NCBI GenBank assembly: GCA_963995505.1
Contig: OZ023192.1
Coordinates: 1,952,001 to 2,016,000 of the forward strand
DNA from: Hypericum androsaemum
Taxonomy: Eukaryota; Streptophyta; Magnoliopsida; Malpighiales; Hypericaceae
Direction of reading: 5' to 3'
Length of the DNA stretch: 64,000 bases
Shown here: one piece after another, positions 62,277 through 64,000 of the stretch
How the letters are laid out: each line of letters starts with the position of its first letter
How positions within the stretch are numbered: the stretch's first letter is position 1
The notes under the pieces: generated by a model
The model's database searches: none
The model's input: the letters and a program-made list of their open reading frames with translations, nothing else
What the model was told of the DNA's origin: nothing
Program-made: the position numbers and the translations under genes

Positions 62277-63463
62277 CTATCAAACACTTGGTGTGCGGGA
62301 TGGAAACAGGGACCGGTGCCTCAATCAATTGCGCATTGAGGTTTTCGCAGTCCCGGTATGATTCAGAACCGAGCTATAGCTGCGGGTTTACTGCGGTGAA
62401 ACGGTAAAATCCCATAATTAATGTCGATTCACCGGTAACCAAAGAGAGGGTTAGTTACTTAAGCCTCAAGATGGTGATAACGGGTAATTTCTTTTGGAGG
62501 GAGGTCGATGATGGTCTTTGTATGTAGTCCCAGGCCCAGTGGGTGGGGAGTAATGGGCCGAAACGCTACGGTCCATAACATCCGAATATTTTCGAACGCG
62601 ACAATATTTAAATCATCGATTTTTTTTATTAAAACCTAGAAAAGAATATAAGCCTTTCAACATTGATTATATGGTATAGTATCAATTATGTATAATCTGC
62701 AATAAATTCAAAGATGTTAAAATTTAGGATTCATATGTGTTGAGATTTAGGTTTATATCATAAATCTCTGTCAAATTGTTATACGCGTTATTACACTGGG
62801 TCAAAAACCCTTGACAATGCATTGTGATTATAGTAGCATTTTATACATCTTCCCATCACACGTGTTTAACCAAATGAATTGACAGCACTCAGATTCCTAT
62901 GAATCATACCCGAATCATTTTTATTATGATTTCTACCCTTCCGTATACGCGGCATAAGATAGTTGATACCCCACCAAAAAATGCTATTGTTTTATGGATA
63001 ATGTGACGCTCCCAGCAAACCTTGTCCGTATTGTCGGTGTCATAACACTGGAGAAATAAGTGGGGGGGAAATCCGGAATCCGTTGGGATTTGGTCTGGGG
63101 ATATACTTTAGACACGATTCCATGTTCTTAGTTGCATACGGTCACGACAAAAGAAGCCAAAGCAAGTTCTTTGCCAATTCATTACGATTTGACTCCTTTT
63201 CTAATTTACTAAATCGACTCGGAGGGTCGGACAACTGCCCAGATCTCTAAGTAAAAGCAATGAAATTTTTTTAATTAAATTTACAAAATTGAGACACCAC
63301 ATGATACTACCGTGAAAAGAAAATTCGTATTATTTTAGTTTACTTAGTGAAGTAAAATTAATCGATGAAAGTTGACTGAATTACTTAACGACTTATATTT
63401 ATTTAAGAAATATTTGTACTCAAAACTTTTTTTATTAGTTAAGGCTTGTATTAATATTGTAAA
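62277..63463. promoter_or_regulatory. DER promoter region and intergenic DNA
   Basis: Upstream of the minus-strand DER start. GGCCCA at 62533-62538 and TGGGCC at 62554-62559 are site II-type elements, frequent in plant promoters of genes for organelle and ribosome proteins. Beyond about 62600 the sequence is AT-rich and has no supported gene. Confidence 0.45.
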
Positions 63464-63751
63464 TCATAAGTACAAGGAGCTATAGATAATTCTATCCCAA
63501 AATAATAAAAGATTACAAGTGCAATCAAACAACGATAAATTGAAGAAATAATTCAGTACTCTAAAGGAGGCAGAGGAAAACAAGCCGGCAACACCACATA
63601 TTGCAGCAGCAAAAACCCAAGGCCCCGACGAATTCCTTAATCGATAAGAGACTCCGGGAAGAGCATAATATTCTGATCTGCTAAGTCTTTCACCGAGTTC
63701 GACCATCTTACTCTTGTATCTGTTGTAAGATGGAATGGATGAAGATGCCAT
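63464..63751 (-). CDS. unrecognised small reading frame with one hydrophobic segment
   Basis: A 95-residue frame from the ATG at 63751 (context AACCATGG) to a stop at 63464. It starts MASSSIPSYNRYKSKMVELG, has a soluble basic N-terminal half (about 1-43), a small hydrophobic segment WVFAAAICGVAGLF (about 45-58), then a Phe/Leu-rich end. An in-frame ATG at 63856 would add a hydrophobic N-terminus but crosses a homopolymer run with weak coding character. The coding feel drops after about residue 62, so a splice site or frameshift there is possible. I do not recognise a family. It may be the first exon of a gene running left, or not a gene. Confidence 0.3.
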   Translation of the reverse strand: MASSSIPSYNRYKSKMVELGERLSRSEYYALPGVSYRLRNSSGPWVFAAAICGVAGLFSSASFRVLNYFFNLSLFDCTCNLLLFWDRIIYSSLYL

Positions 63752-64000
63752 GGTTGCAAAAAAAAAATTTTTGATAAGTAAATATATTAAACCAAATGCA
63801 CCAAATACGTTCACCACCAGTACAAGTAAAATCACCCCCACAGCAAAATTACACACAAAAACCCCAGCGAGTCAAGGCTAAAACAAAGGGAGCAAGCTCA
63901 AGGGGAGGGGGCGGATGAATAATAAAATGAAAGTAATCACATGCAAGCGATCAAGAACAGAGAAAGGTCTTGTCCAGCCAGGTCCGAAGCAGAATTTGAC
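63752..64000. other. window edge, no gene seen
   Basis: AC-rich and A-rich sequence right of the small frame; on the minus strand it could be the leader of that frame. Nothing else supported. Confidence 0.3.

Overview
This is a nuclear genomic window from a flowering plant, most likely a eudicot. The genes are split by short AT-rich GT-AG introns, the protein families are plant-specific (NAC factor, KUP/HAK transporter, chloroplast copper ATPase, LRR receptor kinase), and the gene-poor stretches hold Ty1/copia, LINE, SINE-like and inverted-repeat elements. I cannot name the species. There is no bacterial operon, CRISPR array or phage gene.

Layout. 1-1.6 kb is the 3' end of a Ty1/copia retrotransposon: the last codons of pol, a long non-coding tail and a 485-bp LTR. 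1.6-7.6 kb is repeat-rich DNA with a 650-bp foldback element, a candidate solo LTR carrying 20-bp tandem repeats, and a small foldback MITE-like hairpin. 7.6-10.4 kb (-) is a single-exon LRR receptor kinase of the MIK2-like type. 14.4-16.2 kb (-) is an SC35-type SR splicing factor in eight coding exons. 17.2-26.1 kb (+) is a PAA1/HMA6-like chloroplast copper P1B-ATPase in 17 exons, divergent from SC35 across about 970 bp. 27.7-35.0 kb (+) is a KUP7-like potassium transporter in 10 exons with a perfect in-frame 168-bp duplication in its last exon. 35-51.6 kb has no convincing host gene; it holds tRNA-like SINE copies, three tandem-repeat blocks, a 5'-truncated LINE with intact target-site duplications and other AT-rich repeats. 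51.7-53.5 kb (+) is a NAC transcription factor close to LOV1/NAC035 in three exons. 57.7-62.3 kb (-) is a DER/EngA double-GTPase in nine exons, probably organellar. The last 0.5 kb contains an unrecognised small membrane-type reading frame.

The genes are independent transcription units with no sign of joint function. PAA1 and DER both have N-termini that look like organelle presequences. Exon boundaries were set by hand from splice consensus, reading phase and remembered family sequence. The summed coding lengths divide by three for all four longer multi-exon models: SC35 255 aa, PAA1 about 932 aa, KUP7 927 aa, DER 632 aa. The NAC model gives 411 aa.

I found no clearly new biological system. 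The observations most worth checking are the KUP7 duplication, the SINE-like families, the G-box tandem repeats in the copia LTR, the foldback element with a purine/pyrimidine hairpin core, the SC35 stop codon created exactly at a splice junction, and a GC-AG intron in PAA1.
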